From Citrus sinensis (Eukaryota > Streptophyta > Magnoliopsida > Sapindales > Rutaceae): a stretch of DNA of 64,000 nt. A model generated the notes under the pieces. That model saw only the letters and a list, made by a program, of their open reading frames with translations, had not been told where the DNA came from and ran no database searches. Shown here one piece after another: positions 38,235 to 51,900 of this stretch. The stretch is taken from positions 2,330,501 to 2,394,500 of the forward strand of contig NC_068559.1 of assembly GCF_022201045.2 (NCBI RefSeq), in the 5' to 3' direction. The position numbers and the translations under genes are program-made. Numbering within the stretch: position 1 is the first letter of the stretch; each line of letters opens with the position of its first letter.

Positions 38235-41200
38235 GGCGTATTAGCTTTTTGCTTGAGTGACCTTGACAGAATGTGCATGGAGGCCGTAGCTTTTTTATAG
38301 CTCTAGTTTTTATTTATCCCAACTTTTTGTTGATTCTTGGCTTCCATTTAACGTGGCTTAGCTCATTCTGACCCTTTCCAGCCTTGGCCACTAAAAATGA
38401 TCAAATAATTTTTCTTTTGTCTATTTTCAAAATGCTCATGATAAATACCATACCAATCCTATATTGTTATTAATTTGTTCATTTTCCTACCTCTGGAAAA
38501 ATGTCATATCGAGTTTTATTTAAACTTGTACTGATAATATTAATTTTTAATTTTAAGTCAATTTCCTTTTTAGTCGAGTGACTGAGATTTTTCAGTATTT
38601 AGTTTTAGACTAATTTTTTTTTTTTCTCAGAAAGAATAGATTCGACTAAAAGGTTTAAAAGAAATAATTTATACCTTTCAGATAAACCATTTTTCCACTT
38701 TAATTTGCTTAACAACTTTACAAAGGATTCTATTGAAAAGAAATAACAATTAGGGGTAAAAGCGAACGTTGACGATTGAAAATAATTTCAAACAAATGAA
38801 TTATACTTTTGATATTTAGCATGATGTGACAATTATATAAACAAATTGTCATGTTAATGGAACTTACATTAAGACTGGAATATGAGATATCTAACAATAT
38901 TGAAATATATGATTAACATTCTGTCAACCAATAATGTTAAAATCCCTTGAACATAGGCTAGTTTGGCATTGCCTAATAATTAAGCAATAATTAATAGTTA
39001 TCCATGCTTCATTGGCCTTTAGTGCTCGTCTGTTTCTCATTAGAAGAAGCATTTTTGATTTCACGGCCAGAATCTACCTCCAAATGGACCATACACATCA
39101 ACACAAAGAGGTTGCTACATCATTTTTATGTCATTTTTTTATTAGACTCTTTTTTTCCCCTTTTCACTATGTGTTTTGTATGCTAATGCTTTGGCCTGCC
39201 CATAAGAAGTTAAAATAAATAATGGAGATAGGTTTTCGGTGGCCATTTCAAATGTTGTTTCTTCATCTCCATCTAATAAAATGAAACCACAAATTTTGTT
39301 CCACTCATATTATTTAGATGAAGAATCATAACAATGAAAATCAATATATTACAATAAATATAAATATTCCAGTCTAAAATTTTAAAATGCGGAAAAATGC
39401 GAGAAATCTTTAAAACTACACGGATTTCTCACACTTTAAAATTTCTGATCAGAAAACTACTGTTACAACAAATTCAATAGTGTAATTACTTTTCTGAACT
39501 TGAAAGTCTTCTCCATTTGAAAACTACACCGCACCCTAAAGTCAGTGGATCGAGCAATTACATTTTGTTTTTTTTTTCGTCGTGCTTGGTGACTTATTAA
39601 GGCACTGTCTTTTCTTGGCAAACCTTTCCTTCAGTAAATGCATTGAGTGCATGTTGATCCCTGAGATCACCAATTTATGTACCGTCTGGCTGCTGGCATT
39701 GATTGCTCTTTTAAAGCTCCATATTGTATTGAGTTACATAGCCCAATGGCTCACTTTCCAATGTTGCTATAACTGCTAATTATTATTTCATTTTTCTTGG
39801 TGCATTTTCAGAAAAACTGAGCAAAATGCTCGGTGTGAATTCCAGAATCTTGTAAACACGTTTCTTGTGCACATCTTCTCTCAATGTATCACACTTTCAT
39901 TTTCTTTACCCTCTCTATACCAAGTTTCCCAATAATATTTTTAAGAACCAAACAGAAAACTTGCTGTTGTTATTTAGACTAGTACATAAAACTTAGCAAT
40001 ATAATCGAAGTATTTACCAATTCGTATCAGCCACCTCTGCAGCTTTGCTCCACGGATGCGTCAACTGAGCGAAATTTACAATATTTTTTTGGCATTGTGT
40101 GTCCATTTTGAAGAGATTCAAGAGGGAACAAGTGTGTTTTTAAAAATGATATATAAACAGAATAAAATAAATAAGGATACATGGGTCGGCCTGCAATATA
40201 CTTATAAACAAATTAATTGACGAATAAAAAATTTTGTCAGGTAGCCGACAATTAATGTAAGATCAAAATCAAATATTTATTTCATATATGTAATGAAAAG
40301 GAATACAAAAATTCTTGCTTCACTATTCATTGACAAATCTCCATTTCCAAAGATAACTTTTGCCAAGGATTGCCCTCTCATTTGTTTATCACGACTTGTC
40401 TTCCTTGCTTGTAACTGCATCATGTGAAACAGTGCGTGTGAGCGATGCAATTTGGTGCCATGTGGACTCACCTCAGATTCAGTGTTGAATTGATTTTGAG
40501 TTGAATATTGAGTTAATGGTCAAATTTATTCTTATTTTTCTTGTGGACAACCATTAATTCAGTATTTCCACCCAAAAAAAAAAAAAAATTAGCTTAGCAT
40601 TCAATCATTAACCTATAAAATTTGCCACGATATATACTTTTAATATTTGAGGAAGGAATGTACAAACCCACATTCATTAATGCTTCTTATTTTATTCGAG
40701 GATTTACAACATACCATAGGATTATATTGCCAAGATAAATAGTGTAGATCAAATTAGTTTCACAAAACGAGTAGTGGAGGGACGACATGTTCAATGTTGG
40801 CTATGACAATCTACAATTTTGTGTGGTTCACATAAGAGATGTATGTTACAATTATTGTAACTTAGAGGCTCCCTAAAAAAATATGTTTATAACCAATAAG
40901 AGTTTAAATTTGCTGACATAGATCTGTTATACCTTAATCGAAGTTATGATTCGAGTTTTGAAGATGCAGTTGTGTTAAATAATTGTTGGGAAAACTTTAC
41001 GACCCTAATAGTTATATCCGATTCGAATATGAATTAGTCGGGGCCTAATGTAGTCTTAAATACCTGGTTTAATATACAGAAAAAAAAAAACTTATGCATT
41101 AAAGCAAATTCGGTTTGAAGAAATAAAATAAAATGAGAGGAAAGAAAGTGAGGAAAGGAGAAAAAAAAAAGATATGATTCCATGTCAAGTCAAACAATAA

Positions 41201-41503
41201 AATTGAGATTGAACACCTTTTTTCCTCATTTTCTCTCTCTTTCTCTCTTTTCCATTCATTGCCTATGTTCCATTTTCTTCCAATCAAGCATGCAATTGTA
41301 GTCTCCGGGTGTCATTTTCTTTATTTAACAAGACCTGAGACATCTTACGATGAAACTGAGCACACATAGCCACAACTCTTAAAGTAGCATGAATCATGAC
41401 TCCTTATGACGATATCCCAACTATAAATGATATCCCAACTCTTAAAGTCCCCGAGTCTCAATAAGTTGACAAGAGTACAGCGAAGGAAATTAGCTATTAA
41501 CCC
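38235..41503. other. Gene-poor intergenic DNA upstream of the methylesterase gene
   Basis: AT-rich, with several short open frames (for example 64 codons on the minus strand at 40277-40471) that I cannot tie to any family. The last ~200 bases are the probable promoter/5' UTR of the methylesterase gene and include a short direct repeat GATATCCCAACT near 41410-41440. Confidence 0.45.
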
Positions 41504-44500
41504 ATGGGAGAAGAGATTAACATGAGAGAAATTAAAAAACCAGCTGAAGTACAGAAGCCACACTTTGTGCTGGTGCATGGCATAAGTGGAGGAGCATGGT
41601 GCTGGTACAAAGTCAGATGCCTCATGGAGAATTCAGGCTACAAAGTTTCATGCATCAATCTCAAAGGTGCTGGAACTGATCCATCCGATGCAAATTCTAT
41701 TCATTCTTTTGATGATTATAACAAACCTCTCATGGACTTCATGTCTTCTTTGACTGATAATGAAAAGGTACGGCATCTATTATTACTCCTCGATCATCAT
41801 TAAATTGCATGCATGATTATGTACTGTACTGTATTGATTCGCTAATTTGTTATTAATTGTAAATACTTTTGCAGGTGATATTGGTGGGGCACAGTGCTGG
41901 AGGCTTAAGCATAACTCAGGCCAGTCACAAATTTGGTAACAAAATCCGGCTGGCGGTTTATTTGGCAGCCACGATGCTGAAACTGGGGTTCTGCACAGAT
42001 GAAGATGTTAAAATTGTAATTATTCATTTTCTTGGACCCTACTTTCAATCTATAAGTCCGTTTTGGTTTTAATTTGTAATATATTGATTGATTCTTGTTG
42101 TTGGGAATCTGATGCTTCTGCAGCGATGGAGAAGAAATTGGCATGATTGCCAACTGTCTCCATAAAAAATTTGGCTGTCAGTCAAGACTTATCCAAATGG
42201 TTACAATTTAAGTAGTGATTATACAGAAAGAAAAATTAATTTCTTATTAACAAGGCAGATGATGCATATTTGTCAGGCTACATCAGCAGCTACCTAATAT
42301 ATATGACCAAAATTCTTTTGGCACTTCATAACTTGCATTCAAAGCTTGCATATATAATGGTGGATAGTTTTTGACTTTGTGATCATGCTCCACATATATA
42401 TAATAATGTTTTTATTATTATTATTTTTTTTTTCAAGAATGATATGTGGGGAACTGTAATTTCCTATGAATATTGTTGTGTTAGAATTATAATTATAGTG
42501 TTTTTGAATTCTAGTTTTAAGGGTCAGCAGAAAGAAGAACATATTCAGATTCAGATCAAATGCAAGTAGTGTTAGCAGCAAGGTTGTGATTTCCAGTTCC
42601 CATTGCATAGAAGTTTTCTCTTCAATTATTTATTTAAGGCATACTCTTTGCTTTTTCTGTGAATGCTTGATAAAATGGCACTGAGCTGACAATGTTTCAA
42701 TGATGGCCTACTTTTTTTTTTTTAAATCACACTACTCAATGCTCAATCTACCCCTCCAATGATTCAGCTATGGGCCGTGACAATTATGCAGCTACTTTAT
42801 GAGATCATGATTGTGGTTAAAAATTTTTGTGGTGTTTGCTTCCTAAATGACAAGCAGGGGGTACCTGACTTATCGGGATTCGGCGACGACGTGTACCAAT
42901 TAGGATTTGGATTAGGAGCTGATCAACCTCCAACCAGCGCCATTGTCAAGCAAGAATTGCAGCGCAAAATCATCTATCAAATGAGTCCTCAAGAGGTAAT
43001 TAACTTTGCAACAATTGTGGACACAGCACACCCGCTTGCAACTTACAGCACAGCACTATGCTATAGGCCTATAGCCTCCTTTTCTTTTAATGCCTTTTTG
43101 GGTGTGTATATTATTGTAGCCACTGCCCCACTTGCCATCTTGATGATTCCTGAATCATGGAGCAAACATTTTTAATCTGATTCACAAACATACACGATTG
43201 AAAAGTTAGATTTGCACCACATTGATTCGTTGACATTTGACACAGTTGATGAACTAGGGCCACACAGACTTTACGTGGTCATGGAAACACACTTGACAGC
43301 TCAATAAGGAAAATAATTGAATAGACAGAGCAAATGATACACTGATTTTTCTCACATGTTTGGCTAGAAGATTTAAGTCCAATATTTCCTTTCCGAATTT
43401 TAAGTTGTCAGGCCATAACCCCACCTAGAAGGCTAGAAGACATCTTTTGGCTGCTTCCGGTGTATTTCCACCATCATGTTGGTTTCAAAAATACTATTTT
43501 GTCCAGGGAATTGTGCCTCATATTTTCCTAGGCAGGCCAAATCTGTAAATGGTGCGTTTCCATTTTTGGTTGCCTTGGAAATTTTCGGAGAATTGCCTGG
43601 GAAAATTGTATTACTCTTGGTTCTTATCATCTGTGTCTCTCAACGCAAAGTGACACTGTGTCTACTGTCTAGGCCACTAATTTTAAGATGAATTGTGGAC
43701 TAAATTCATACCAGCCTTATCTTTAATGTCATTAAACTAATTAAATAATTATATTTACAAAAAAATTGATATAAAACTTTAATTAAGTTATATACATATA
43801 TAGTCATTTTCTAGTGAGAGTACTATCATTTAGTTAAAGTGAGATGTCAGTAAAATACAAAAATTTTAATACATTAGAAATTATGTTTTTTTTAGTCCAT
43901 TATTGTATCGAAATTTATGTTTTTTTTTTAGCAAAGATCGAACTAGCTTGTATTAGAAAGTCACATCATGCCCAAATATAGTAACTTTACAGCCAAATAA
44001 GCAATAAGAAAATGTTATAAAGTGTAGTTCTATCATTACTCTAGGCTCTTTTTGGCTGTTTGATATTGAAGTACTGTACTTTTTAAATTACTGTTATAAA
44101 AAAAGTTATAATTATAAAATAAAAATTATTAATGTGTAGTTAATATGATTTTTAAATAATAAATTAGACAAAAATAATAAAAATATCATGAGTTCTTATT
44201 CATATAAGTGGTAAATCAAATCAATTTGGCTTTCAAGTAATAACAACTAGTGTTTACTAATTATTTTAATATTGTATTTTAAATGCTACAGGTATCCAAC
44301 CTTAATACCAAACATGGCTCTAGTTAGACCTAATGCTTAACATGCATTACACATTGTGTCTATTAAAAATAAAAATGACTCCATCACTTAGAATCTAATG
44401 ATTGTATAGTGATTATGATTTTAAATTTTGGGATTTATGACCTTATATTTAAATTTAATATTTAAAAAAATCTAAAAACAATTTAAGGTACATTATGTAA

Positions 44501-45379
44501 GCTCGGGGCAAGTTTAGCCCAAAATAGGCTTAAATTCACAGAACATCAATATTGTCTCTGACGTCATTGATAATATCAATAAGAAAACCTTTAAACTTGT
44601 CATCTAAGAACTTATTTAAAAATATTGTAATGAAAGGAACATAAGAGTTTGCCACTAGGTATTTAACCAAATAGGAGTGTTTAATTCCTATAGAACCTAT
44701 CACTAAAATACCCCTAGAGAGGGATAGAAGCTAGGCAGAGCGAAAAGAGTTTTTTATGGGATGAAAAATGAAAACTATTAGCCCCATAAGAAGTTTGTGA
44801 ACAAGTGACTCTTTAATAATGAGCAAAGAATATCCATCTTTCTGCTAATCAGAATGTATTAAACTCATAATTCATGAAATTCTTTTTTATGAATGTCGAT
44901 TAAGTATATAAGTAAATTGTTCTCCCTTGTTCAATTACTTGATAACCATTAACCAAAGCCCTGGTGGGTGGGTCGGATTGGTCTCGAACATTTTTACCCA
45001 CCTTAAATGCTGCCTGGATTTCCTCTATAATTATGCTTTTTGTATTGTTTTGTATAGATTCTAAATGCACATTGGTTACTGATTTTGGGTTTAGGATTCA
45101 ACACTAGCTGCCATGCTTGTAAGGCCAGGACCGATCCTGGCATTAGAGTCAGCCCGGTTCACAGGAGAGAATCATGAGGAAGTGGACAGGGTGCCACGTG
45201 TTTACATCAAGACCATGCATGATCGTGTTGTCAAACCAGAGCAACAAGATGCCATGATAAAGAGGTGGCCGCCGTCTGAAGTATATGCTTTGGATAGTGA
45301 TCACAGCCCATTCTTTTCGGCCCCATTTCTTCTCGCCGGCTTCCTTATTAAAGCTGCCGCTTCTGTTGGCTGCAACTAG
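41504..45379 (+). CDS. Methylesterase, MES17-like (alpha/beta hydrolase)
   Basis: Exons 41504-41767, 41875-42015, 42858-42995 and 45095-45379 give 275 aa, the size of plant MES proteins. The alpha/beta-hydrolase signatures are [16 protein letters not shown] near the N-terminus, nucleophile elbow GHSAGG (Ser95), acid HDRVV (Asp224) and base SDHSPFF (His251), so the catalytic triad is complete. [14 protein letters not shown] and [13 protein letters not shown] are most like Arabidopsis MES17, which hydrolyses methyl-indole-3-acetate; substrate identity here is inferred. ATG 41504 begins [12 protein letters not shown]; the second ATG at residue 7 is a possible alternative. Intron 3 is about 2.1 kb and contains a MITE-like segment. 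All junctions are GT-AG and in phase 0. Confidence 0.92.
44041..44322. mobile_element. Possible hAT-like MITE in intron 3 of the methylesterase gene
   Basis: The left part (GTTTGATATTGAAGTACTGTA) and the reverse complement of the right part (GTTTGGTATTAAGG ... CCTGTAGC) are inverted copies. They have GGCTC/GAGCC near the ends, a pattern common in plant hAT MITEs. Target duplication unclear; boundaries approximate. Confidence 0.45.
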
Positions 45380-46091
45380 GCTTAGCATGCATTGGCTCAG
45401 CGGTTTTCATTTTTTATTGGCAATTAATTAGTTGAATAAATTAGTTGGCACATTTGAATGATTTGATGGTTACTGCAAGCTGCGGAGTCTAAACATGATT
45501 AAAAGCTTGATTAATCATAAATGTATCCAAATGTCTGATATTTGTGATAATAGTCATTGATAAACTTCAGTTTCATTGGTAATCTCGTTTGGAAAACAAT
45601 TATAAAAAAACAGTATTTAAAAAATATGTCTATTTTTCCAATCCTAAAAAGTTTTAAAAATAATAACTTATTTTGATTTGATATTCAAAGAAATGATAAG
45701 AGTTTTTTCGTTTACTAACAAATTGTTAACAATTAGTAATTAAACAACGTGATTGAACAAGCACGTGGGAGTGATGCGTGTGCCTAAACCACACGCTAAG
45801 CCGCCCCACCCCGCCGGCCCTCCCCATTAGGAAATCAAATTTTAGTTTTTCCACTCTAGTTTTTTTATTTCCCAAATAACAGCATAGTTTATACATTTGT
45901 CTTATTAAGTCCCCACTTCCTGATGAATTAATTAAAATACCCTTTAGCTTCTTCTTCTTTTTTTAAATGGTTATAATTTAATCTAAAATCTACTTTGATT
46001 CCATAATTTTAAAATCTATTCTAAATATATAGACTTTTTAATATATTAAAAAAAATTCAAAGCTTTAATTCAAAAATATTTATTTTTATTT
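45380..46091. other. Intergenic: 3' flank of the methylesterase gene to the Mutator element
   Basis: AT-rich, except a short GC-rich segment near 45780-45830. The 9-bp target duplication TTTTTATTT of the Mutator-like element occupies 46083-46091. No gene seen. Confidence 0.55.
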
Positions 46092-46216
46092 GAGATATTA
46101 TCAATTTACTACCAAAGTTTTACTGACATATTATGTCAGTACCAAGGTTTGCTGAAAAGTGTATTTTACTACTAAATTTTTACGCGGTTATCATTTTACT
46201 ACCAATCTGTTAACAA
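46092..46216. repeat. Left terminal inverted repeat of the MULE
   Basis: Pairs with 52861-52985 in inverted orientation. Shared blocks include TTTTACTGACATAT, GTCAGTAC, TTATCATTTTA and ACCAATCTGTTAACAA. Such TIRs usually carry the promoter of the adjacent gene, here the GRF gene. Confidence 0.9.
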
Positions 46217-46379
46217 AACGTTAGTGCTCAACGGAAATTATGTTAAAAGACGATTCTGCCCCCAGGAACGTAAAAGAAAATTTTATCCTTTAAAAAGAAA
46301 GAAACAACAAAAGCAAAAGTTACAAGAAATGCCCAAAAAAATAGTCGTTAGAACCAAAAACGACTATTTTCTTGGCTTA

Positions 46380-46800
46380 TAAAAGCTAGAATTTACAGGC
46401 TTACAAACATATTAGCAAACCATTTCATCAACACCAGCAGCCTCACAATCATAATCAACACAGCAACCTTATAAACACACTAGCAAACTCATTTGAAACA
46501 CCTCAGCAACCTCACTTGAATACTAACAATCCCATCTCAGCAGCAACAATCTTATTTCAAACACACCACCTGCGTCACTTGAACATTAACAACCCTTTTT
46601 CAAACAGCAACCTCACTTAAACACTAACAACCCTATTTCAAACACACCAGTGGCCTCATTTCAACCCTAACAACCCTATATTAACAGCAGTCTAATACTA
46701 AATACCTGCAATTCTGAAACACACCAGCAACCCCATAGTAAACACCTGCAACCTCAAACTAAACACCAACAATCTCACACCAAAAGTACTGAAATTTAAA
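46380..46800. repeat. Degenerate AACA/AACCTC-rich repeats in the MULE left arm
   Basis: Many imperfect copies of phrases such as CAGCAACCTCACTT, ACACTAACAACCCTATTTC and AAACACACCAGC recur every ~30-45 bases. They probably form the 5' untranslated part of the GRF gene. Related AACACCACAGCAGCCTAATGC copies recur at 47420-47550. Confidence 0.6.
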
Positions 46801-46940
46801 CACTTTTTTCATACAAAACAACAAGAATAAGACACAGCAAATACTTGAATTCATTGAAAACACAATATCCACATTTTTCCTATCTTAAATCAAAACCAAA
46901 CAATTTTTCACCCTTCACACATATAAATTCTAACAGAATA

Positions 46941-47294
46941 ATGGCCTTCAACAGCCACACAAGCATTAGTTCTAGGGGTCGAGCTAAGAAACCAGCAGAA
47001 GTAACCTACTACCTTTAATACTACAACTGTGGAGTGCAGGCATGTGCTATGGTATCTACTACGTCGGAAAATCCTAACAAATTATTTTGGATATGCAGGT
47101 ATAAAAAGTGTAATTTTTGGCAATGGGCAGCAAAAGAAGATTTATAAATGCGTAACAGCACATCTAGTTATGGCTTGATCCTAAATGAATATGTACTGAA
47201 GATGAATGAAAGACTACGATGCATTGAAGCGAAGCTAAAATTGGTCATAATTTTTATTTGTGGCCTCTTGATAGGCTTATTTATGAGAAAGTAA
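46941..47294 (+). pseudogene. Decayed GRF-type zinc-finger gene of the MULE
   Basis: A single frame of 118 codons from ATG 46941 to TAA 47294, with two internal stops. The middle reads YNCGVQACAMVSTTSENP, then NKLFWICRYKKCNFWQWA. This matches the GRF zinc-finger pattern (CG, then T..NP..F..C.....C.F..W). A short heptad-like helix (EYVLKMNERLRCIEAKLK) and a C-terminal hydrophobic segment (LVIIFICGLLIGLF) follow. The GRF finger plus coil plus C-terminal membrane-type segment is a common plant small-protein layout. In this element it holds the position of the second MuDR gene. It is not functional as it stands. Confidence 0.8.
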
Positions 47295-47557
47295 TGTAAT
47301 AAAAGTAATTTAATATGTAAGCAAAGTAAAAAGTAATCCAAAGTGCTTCCATTATCAATGGTGAAAAATAAGAGTTTGTTCTTGAAATGCCTATTCGTAG
47401 TACTGTCAGTTTGTGAATTCAAAAAACACCACAACAACATAATACACTAATAATAGTTTGTGTAATCAACAAACACCACAGCAGCCTAATGCACTAATAA
47501 TAGTTTGTGCATTTAAAAAAAAAACACCACAGTAACCTAATGCACTAGTGGCAGTTT

Positions 47558-48805
47558 TGTTAACATATATGTTTCCATAATGTTGATTTTGATGATAACA
47601 AACAAGATTAAGAATTATTAATCTTTTAAGCTCAAATTATTTTTTATATATTTTAAATAAACCATTATTTTCACATTATAAAGGTTTTATATTTAATAGA
47701 AAAATAATTTTATGAAATTAGTTGTTTTTCAAGTTTATGATTTAATTGAAAGAGTTTTGAAAACTTTGAAATCAATAAGTATTGCTCGAAATTTTGGAGA
47801 ATGACTTATTGGAAAAGTTTCATAACATTTTGGGCCATATCATAATTTTAAAAAATTTTAGGAATATCAAGCATTATTTAAAGATTCTAAAATTGGACTT
47901 GTTTGCAAAATAATATAATATTTTAGGCCATAATACAGTTTTATAAAGTTTTGGTTTTGGGGTCAAATTATAATTTTAGAAAATAGTGCATTGTACCGGT
48001 TACTGTAGCAAGCGGCTAATCGGATATGGTAAACGACAATCCAGATTCTGGGCAGTAAGCTTCTGGAGCATAAACGGCTATCCGGATTTTGCAAGCGGCA
48101 ATCTGGATTTCAAAAGCGGCTAACCGAATATGCAAAGCGGCATACCAGATATTCTGAAATTCAAATTTTTGCCTTAACGGTAACATAAAAGCGGCTAACC
48201 GGATTCCATAAACGGTAAGCTGGTTATGACCAAAATGTGCATAACGGCTAGTTTTTTAGCTCAAACTATATAAACTCAAATCCAATTCATTTTCAAGCCC
48301 TCTAGCAAGCATAAACAAAAAGCACACGAGATATCTTGAACTTTCAATTTACAAATCACAAAACACATTGAATCATCTCTTGTTCTTCATTTTTGAATAC
48401 ATACTATTTGAGTGAGTTTTGTTGTAACTTTCATTTCTTCATCTTAATTGTAAGTGTTTAAGTGTGTGAGACACTTGAGTGAAGAGATTGTGAGATAATC
48501 TCTTTGTTGTAAATGTTCATTGACACCTTGAAGTCAATTGTAAACTTTTGAAGCCTTAGAAGGCTTGGATAGTCAAATCTTCAAGCTTGGATTGCTTGGA
48601 GGCGTGGACGTAAGCGGGGATTGCCGAACCACGTAAAAATTCGTGTGTTTGTTTCTCTTTTCTCTTACTCATTTGTTATTGTGCTTTTATCGAACTTATT
48701 GCTTTCGAATTTATTAAGGCGTTAGATTTGATTGTTGTGTGGTTTTATTAGGATAATTTTTAAAATACCAATTCACCCCCTCTTGGGTTGCACACTTGTA
48801 TTTCA
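47558..48805. mobile_element. Solo LTR, Ty1/copia-type, nested in the MULE
   Basis: A 1248-bp segment begins TGTTAACATATATG and ends CTTGTATTTCA. It is flanked by the 5-bp duplication AGTTT (47553-47557 and 48806-48810). It interrupts a local repeat of the host element, which resumes right after it. The 3' part contains AATTCACCCCCTCTTGGGTTGC, a phrase typical of the end of plant copia LTRs. A TATA-like ACTATATAAAC lies near 48266. No internal retroelement region is present, so this is the usual product of LTR-LTR recombination. It is a fossil, younger than the surrounding MULE. Confidence 0.85.
48000..48215. repeat. Subrepeats within the solo LTR
   Basis: Five to eight imperfect copies of a ~22-30 base motif around GCGGCTAACCGGAT lie upstream of the LTR TATA-like box, in the usual enhancer region of an LTR. 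Confidence 0.7.
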
Positions 48806-48999
48806 AGTTTGTGCATTTCAAATATATAATATCCTAACAATAACACTCTGCTAACCATCTATGATCTGTGAAACTTGTGAGCCTTGAGTTGGATTTAGAG
48901 AAAGATTGACAACTTCATATCGGCCTGCACACACACACACACAATATATATATATCTTCAGTATCTATGAAGTATTCAGAAAATTATAACAATATAAAA

Positions 49000-51900
49000 A
49001 AACACCATAGTACCTCTTCTTGCTCTGCTACTTCGACCTCTACCTCTAAATGCCATTCATCTTCTTCTGTCACCTCCTCTTATTCTGCTACCTCGACCCT
49101 TGTTACCTCCTCTTCCCCTACTATGCGTAAACCTCTCATCTGGACTACTCACAACCTATTTAAATTGAAATATATAAATATAAAAAAAATTATGAAAAAC
49201 TGCAACAAACTAAAAATTATTCCATATTCAAACCAACATTTACCATTCTTTTTCTTCTCTTCGAAGTAGTTTCTGCATTAGAACTTTCTCCCGGCCCACT
49301 GAGACCCTATTTAAAATTACATATTCAACAAAAATAAATAAAGAATTAAGCTCGGTATATACAAAAATAATTAAAAAAAATAATACATTGATACATGATT
49401 TTGATCTCTTATTTGTCTTGCTATTGATGGCATCAATGTGCACTTTCGGACATTGTGGTTCAACTCACCACAAAAGGAGCAGCAGACATAGAATGATCTG
49501 TTTTTTTTTTTCACTGTCTCTGTGGTTGCCCTCTTCCTTGACTTTTTCGGTCTTCCAATCTTCTTAATAATCTCAAGTGGAGAAAGTTTTGGTCTATCAC
49601 ATGGGTCCCAAGTAACCTTATCAGGAATTGACTTAAACATCACAACATAAGTGTTAAATATGCTTGTTTCGTGAAGTATTTTGGCAGGTACTCTTTTATC
49701 GTGTCTTGCATGACTAATTGCAGCCATATCATGAGCACAAGGGAGTTCAGATAGTTCCCAATGACCACAGTCGCAGGACCTGCTCATCAGATCAACGATG
49801 AACCTCCTCGCTCGATAATAACTCTTGTCTTTAACCAGAGAGCAATAGCATAATAATTAAAAGCATATAGGGAAAAATAATGTCACATAACTAAACTTCT
49901 AGAATTTTTTTTAAAAAAACATATACTATAAATATAACTCTTTCTCTACTAGAATTTTTGAAGTGAATTCAGATTGTAATTTCAAGCAATTATAAATATG
50001 TGTTTTACTCTAAACTTGATAGAGTCACAGTTCAACTATATAAAAATATAGTTGAAAACAAAAATATTTAAGATTTATACCTGAAAGTGAAGATCACCAG
50101 AAGCCATTGCAATCATTTTACTTCCGGTCTCATAAGCATCATCTAATTCATTTTTCACTCGAGGTGGAATATTGGACCAAGATTGTGCTTCTTTTCTTCT
50201 TTATGTGAATAGTGTCATAAACATGCATCGGATTTCTTCAAGCATAGTCAGGCAAGGCTTCTCTTTATAGGGTAAGATCTAACTGTTGAAGCACTCCGAA
50301 GTGTTATTACTTGTGTGATCCACTTTGCAATTCTTGTCATACTTATATCTTGACCAAGTAAACCCAGCAAGTTCTCTCTCTAACCACTGTCATGCCTCTA
50401 ACTTCTCTTTTTTCAACTTTTCCATTGCAGCTACATGGTCAAACTTATTAGTGCTACTGACAGCTCTCCAAAACAGATTCCTCAAAGTAACTCCAGGATG
50501 ATCTTTAGAGAAGTTAGAATATATATGTCTAGCATATGACCTATGAAATGCAGTCGGCCATGTATTTTCAATTGCTCCCAACAAACCCTTTTGCCTATCG
50601 CTGCAAAAGGTGATCTGATATGATCCATTATCGAAATACGAATGCAGAATTTCTAAAAACCATGTCCAAGTTTCAGTGTTCTCTATCTCATACATTGCTA
50701 TTACTAATGGAACTATTCCATTATTAGCATCCATACTTACAACAGATAATAGAACTCCACAATATTTTGATTTTAAATGACATCCGTCTAACTCAATGTA
50801 TGGCTTACAGCCATTATGAAGTGCATTTATTTGGGCTGGAAATGCCATAAAAAATCTCTGAAATAACACTTTTTCTGGCCGAGTTACTACATCGCAAAGT
50901 ACTTTGCAAATTGCACCTGCATCATACTTCAGAATCACTGTAGCATATTGAAAGAGATTCTCATAACCCTTTGCATGGTCTCCATGAATGTCTATCATTG
51001 CCCTCTCTCTAGCTCTATACAACTTCAAATTCCCTATCCTCACACCAAATGTCTCTTGCATAAACTCGTGAAGAACATAAATCTTCACATGGGGATCCAC
51101 AACGACTTTGCTCTTTATTTTCTTTGCTATCCATTTGCTGGACATATTCATTGACATTTCGGTCTGTCTGCAATCATGTTTATTCTGCAACTCTTTAATT
51201 ACAAATCCACCCTTACCTCTGATTTTACCTCCCACCACATACCATGGACAACCATCAGTCTTGCATTTACCGTAAAATCTCCTACGGTCATTGTACACCT
51301 TTGTAATTTCAAAGCTTTTATCCACCATCACTTCACCCAACACCTTCTTAACCTGGTCAACATCATCAAACATGTCTCCTAACCTCAGCCTATTCTTACC
51401 ATCAGGCATTGGCTTATACATATGCACTTCAATATAATCTTTCAATTGAGTAGTGCCCAAATCAAAATCTGAGTCAGATGTATTCGCCAAAAATTGAGGA
51501 TCTGCATCAATTGATTCATCGTCAGAGTTAGATCCCCCATCATCTATAACTTCTGCATCCTCAGCTATGTTTTGGTGATTTATACGACTACCATCAGCAG
51601 CAAATTCCTTGTCAAAATCTAACAACCAATCATCGTCGTCGTTGTCATCAACATTCTCATTCCTAACAATTTATGGTTTATCTCTGCCTTCACTCTTGGA
51701 AGGTGATTCATCTTCATCAGCATTAGTCTCACACCCAACATTCTCAGCAAGGTTTGTTTGTGGCCCATGGATGCCTCCAGGCCTAGATGGTGGTTCATTT
51801 CCACTTTCATTTACCCATGCAACTTGCTCTGCAGATAGCTGAACTCCTAAGGCATGTAGCAGAGATTGTATCACCCCACCAAGTTCTAAATCAGGACGTA

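Noticed and set aside
40277-40471. 64-codon minus-strand frame (MSPHGTKLHRSHALF...)
   Set aside because: No recognisable domain, no neighbouring exon I can join by phase, and AT-rich surroundings; could be chance or a decayed exon.
48967-49269. Ser/Thr-rich 100-codon plus-strand frame
   Set aside because: It is the complement of the Gly/Arg-rich tail of the transposase gene, so it is low-complexity antisense.
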